Positions 5,109 to 6,414 of a DNA stretch of 6,414 bases are shown piece after piece. The DNA is from Rhodospirillaceae bacterium (lineage in GTDB: Bacteria > Pseudomonadota > Alphaproteobacteria > UBA7985), in the NCBI GenBank assembly GCA_002700865.1, contig PAFB01000155.1, positions 7,307-13,720 on the forward strand. Reading direction: 5' to 3'. The notes below the pieces were generated by a model. That model did not search any database and was not told the DNA's origin. It saw only the letters and a program-made list of their open reading frames with translations. Numbering within the stretch: the stretch's first letter is position 1; each line of letters starts with the position of its first letter. The translations under genes were made by a program, and so were the position numbers.

Positions 5109-6414
5109 TTAGGACATGGTCGGGATGATAAAGGCCTGATCACCGATGTTCTCAGACCCCGGCCAACGCTGGGTGACGGTCTTCACCTGGCTCCAAAAGC
5201 GCACGCCCTCCATGCCATACTGATTGTGATCGCCAAACCCGGAGCGCTTCCAGCCGCCAAAGGAGTGGTAGGACACTGGCACCGGGATCGGCACGTTGAT
5301 ACCAACCATGCCGACATTGACCTGCGCGGCAAACTCACGCGCGGCCTGCCCGTTTTGGGTAAAGATCGCAACGCCATTACCGTACTGATGCTGACTGGGC
5401 AGCTTGACCGCTTCTTCGAGGCTCTCTGCCCGCATGACCTGCAGCACCGGGCCGAAGATTTCTTCGTGATAGGTCTTCATGTCGGGCTTGACGTTGTCGA
5501 ACAGGCTGGGGCCGATGAAGTACCCATCTTCGTTGCCCTGCAGCGACATCCCGCGACCGTCGAGCAACAAGTCCGCGCCCTCGTCCACGCCAAGCTGGAT
5601 CATGCCCTCGACCTTGTTCTTGTGCACTTCGGAGACCACGGGGCCATAGTGCGCTTCTGGATCGGTGGAGACACCAACCTTGAGACCGCGCGCGGCATCG
5701 AGCATGCGCTCGACAAATTCATCACCGGTTTTCTGCCCCACCGCGACCGCAACCGGCAGCGCCATGCAGCGCTCGCCCGCCGACCCGTAAGCCGCGCCGA
5801 CAATGTCCTTAACGGCCTGTTCCATATTCGCGTCGGGCATGATGATGCCGTGGTTCTTCGCGCCACCCATGCACTGCATCCGCTTTCCGTTCGCGGTGCC
5901 GTTCATATAGACGTAGTGAGCAATATCTGAGGAGCCGACAAAGGAGACTGCCCGGATTTCCGGCGCGGCGAGAATGCCGTCCACCGCCTGCTTGTCGCCA
6001 TTCACGACGTTGAGCACCCCGGCAGGCCCACCCGCTTCCATGAACAATTCCGCCAAACGAACCGGCACAGAGGGGTCCTTTTCAGATGGCTTGAGAATGA
6101 AGGTATTGCCCATAGCGATGGACATGGAGAACATCCACATCGGGATCATGGCCGGGAAGTTGAACGGCGTAATTCCCGCCGTGACACCCAGCGGCGTCCG
6201 CATGGAGTAGACATCAATGCTCGGTCCGGCCGCGTTGGTATATTCGCCTTTGGACAAGTGCGGGACACCGCAAGCAAACTCGACCACTTCAAGACCACGC
6301 TGAATATCGCCATGGCTGTCCGCAACCACTTTGCCGTGCTCAGAGGAAAGCAGGTGCGCGAGCTCGTCCGCATTGTCTTCGATCAGTTGCTTGAGCTTAA
6401 ACATCACCCGCGCA
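5109..6414 (-). CDS. mmsA: Methylmalonate-semialdehyde dehydrogenase (CoA-acylating), 5' end missing
   Basis: An aldehyde dehydrogenase superfamily protein of the ALDH6 type, predicted to convert methylmalonate semialdehyde plus CoA and NAD+ to propionyl-CoA, CO2 and NADH. Visible motifs, numbered from the valine codon at 6407: PFNFPAMIPMWMF (81-93), KPSEKDPSVP (106-115), SFVGSS (155-160), the catalytic Cys214 in AGERCMA, EEIFGPVLQV, and near the end VGMVGINVPIPVPV and FGGWKRSGFGD. The position that carries the general-base Glu in hydrolytic ALDHs (the ELGGK motif) is replaced here by CMGGAKNH, as expected for the CoA-dependent branch. The frame continues past GTG 6407 (upstream codons read A-R-V-M-F-K) to the window edge, so that GTG is an internal Val codon. 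By comparison with the usual length of about 500, some 65-70 residues lie outside. It is the first visible gene of the mmsA-mmsB-sulfatase run. Confidence 0.95.
   Translation of the reverse strand, partial: ARVMFKLKQLIEDNADELAHLLSSEHGKVVADSHGDIQRGLEVVEFACGVPHLSKGEYTNAAGPSIDVYSMRTPLGVTAGITPFNFPAMIPMWMFSMSIAMGNTFILKPSEKDPSVPVRLAELFMEAGGPAGVLNVVNGDKQAVDGILAAPEIRAVSFVGSSDIAHYVYMNGTANGKRMQCMGGAKNHGIIMPDANMEQAVKDIVGAAYGSAGERCMALPVAVAVGQKTGDEFVERMLDAARGLKVGVSTDPEAHYGPVVSEVHKNKVEGMIQLGVDEGADLLLDGRGMSLQGNEDGYFIGPSLFDNVKPDMKTYHEEIFGPVLQVMRAESLEEAVKLPSQHQYGNGVAIFTQNGQAAREFAAQVNVGMVGINVPIPVPVSYHSFGGWKRSGFGDHNQYGMEGVRFWSQVKTVTQRWPGSENIGDQAFIIPTMS

Noticed and set aside
4767..5930. 387-codon plus-strand frame opposite mmsB and mmsA
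   Set aside because: It spans the junction of two well-supported minus-strand genes; it is His/Arg/Val-rich, as expected for an antisense shadow, and has no motif.

Overview
The window looks like a chromosomal segment of an alphaproteobacterium. Three things point this way: GC-rich codon use (roughly 60 percent G+C by eye), a folK gene divergent from a LabA/NYN-domain gene (a pairing I recall from alphaproteobacteria), and valine-catabolism proteins whose sequences resemble alphaproteobacterial ones. The order and genus cannot be fixed from this sequence. I saw no mobile element, tRNA, rRNA or CRISPR array.

Left part (1-898): the first 30-31 codons of folK (folate biosynthesis) run leftward off the edge from a GTG at 92. 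A 185-bp divergent intergenic region contains a perfect DnaA-box 9-mer (TTATCCACA on the minus strand, 104-112). A complete NYN-domain (PIN-like nuclease fold) gene follows on the plus strand (278-898). A short convergent gap (899-1063) holds inverted repeats but no canonical U-tract terminator.

Right part (6414 down to 1064, all minus strand): four genes read in the same direction. In transcription order they are mmsA (CoA-acylating methylmalonate-semialdehyde dehydrogenase, 5' end beyond the window), mmsB (3-hydroxyisobutyrate dehydrogenase), a cytoplasmic type I sulfatase/phosphonate-monoester-hydrolase-like enzyme with a CxPSR formylglycine motif, and an ACAD10/11-type acyl-CoA dehydrogenase. 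The first three are spaced 24 and 23 bp apart and are probably one operon. The acyl-CoA dehydrogenase is separated by 242 bp that carry a decamer tandem repeat and an inverted repeat, so it may have its own promoter.

Together MmsB and MmsA make the distal valine pathway: 3-hydroxyisobutyrate to methylmalonate semialdehyde to propionyl-CoA. The unusual part is the sulfatase-superfamily hydrolase placed directly behind mmsB, followed by a non-standard acyl-CoA dehydrogenase with Asp where most family members have the Glu base. This suggests, as inference only, a catabolic branch in which an ester is hydrolysed and the released acid or alcohol is oxidised into branched-chain or propionyl-CoA metabolism. 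The individual protein families are known. The combination and the hydrolase's mixed active site are what deserve a closer look.
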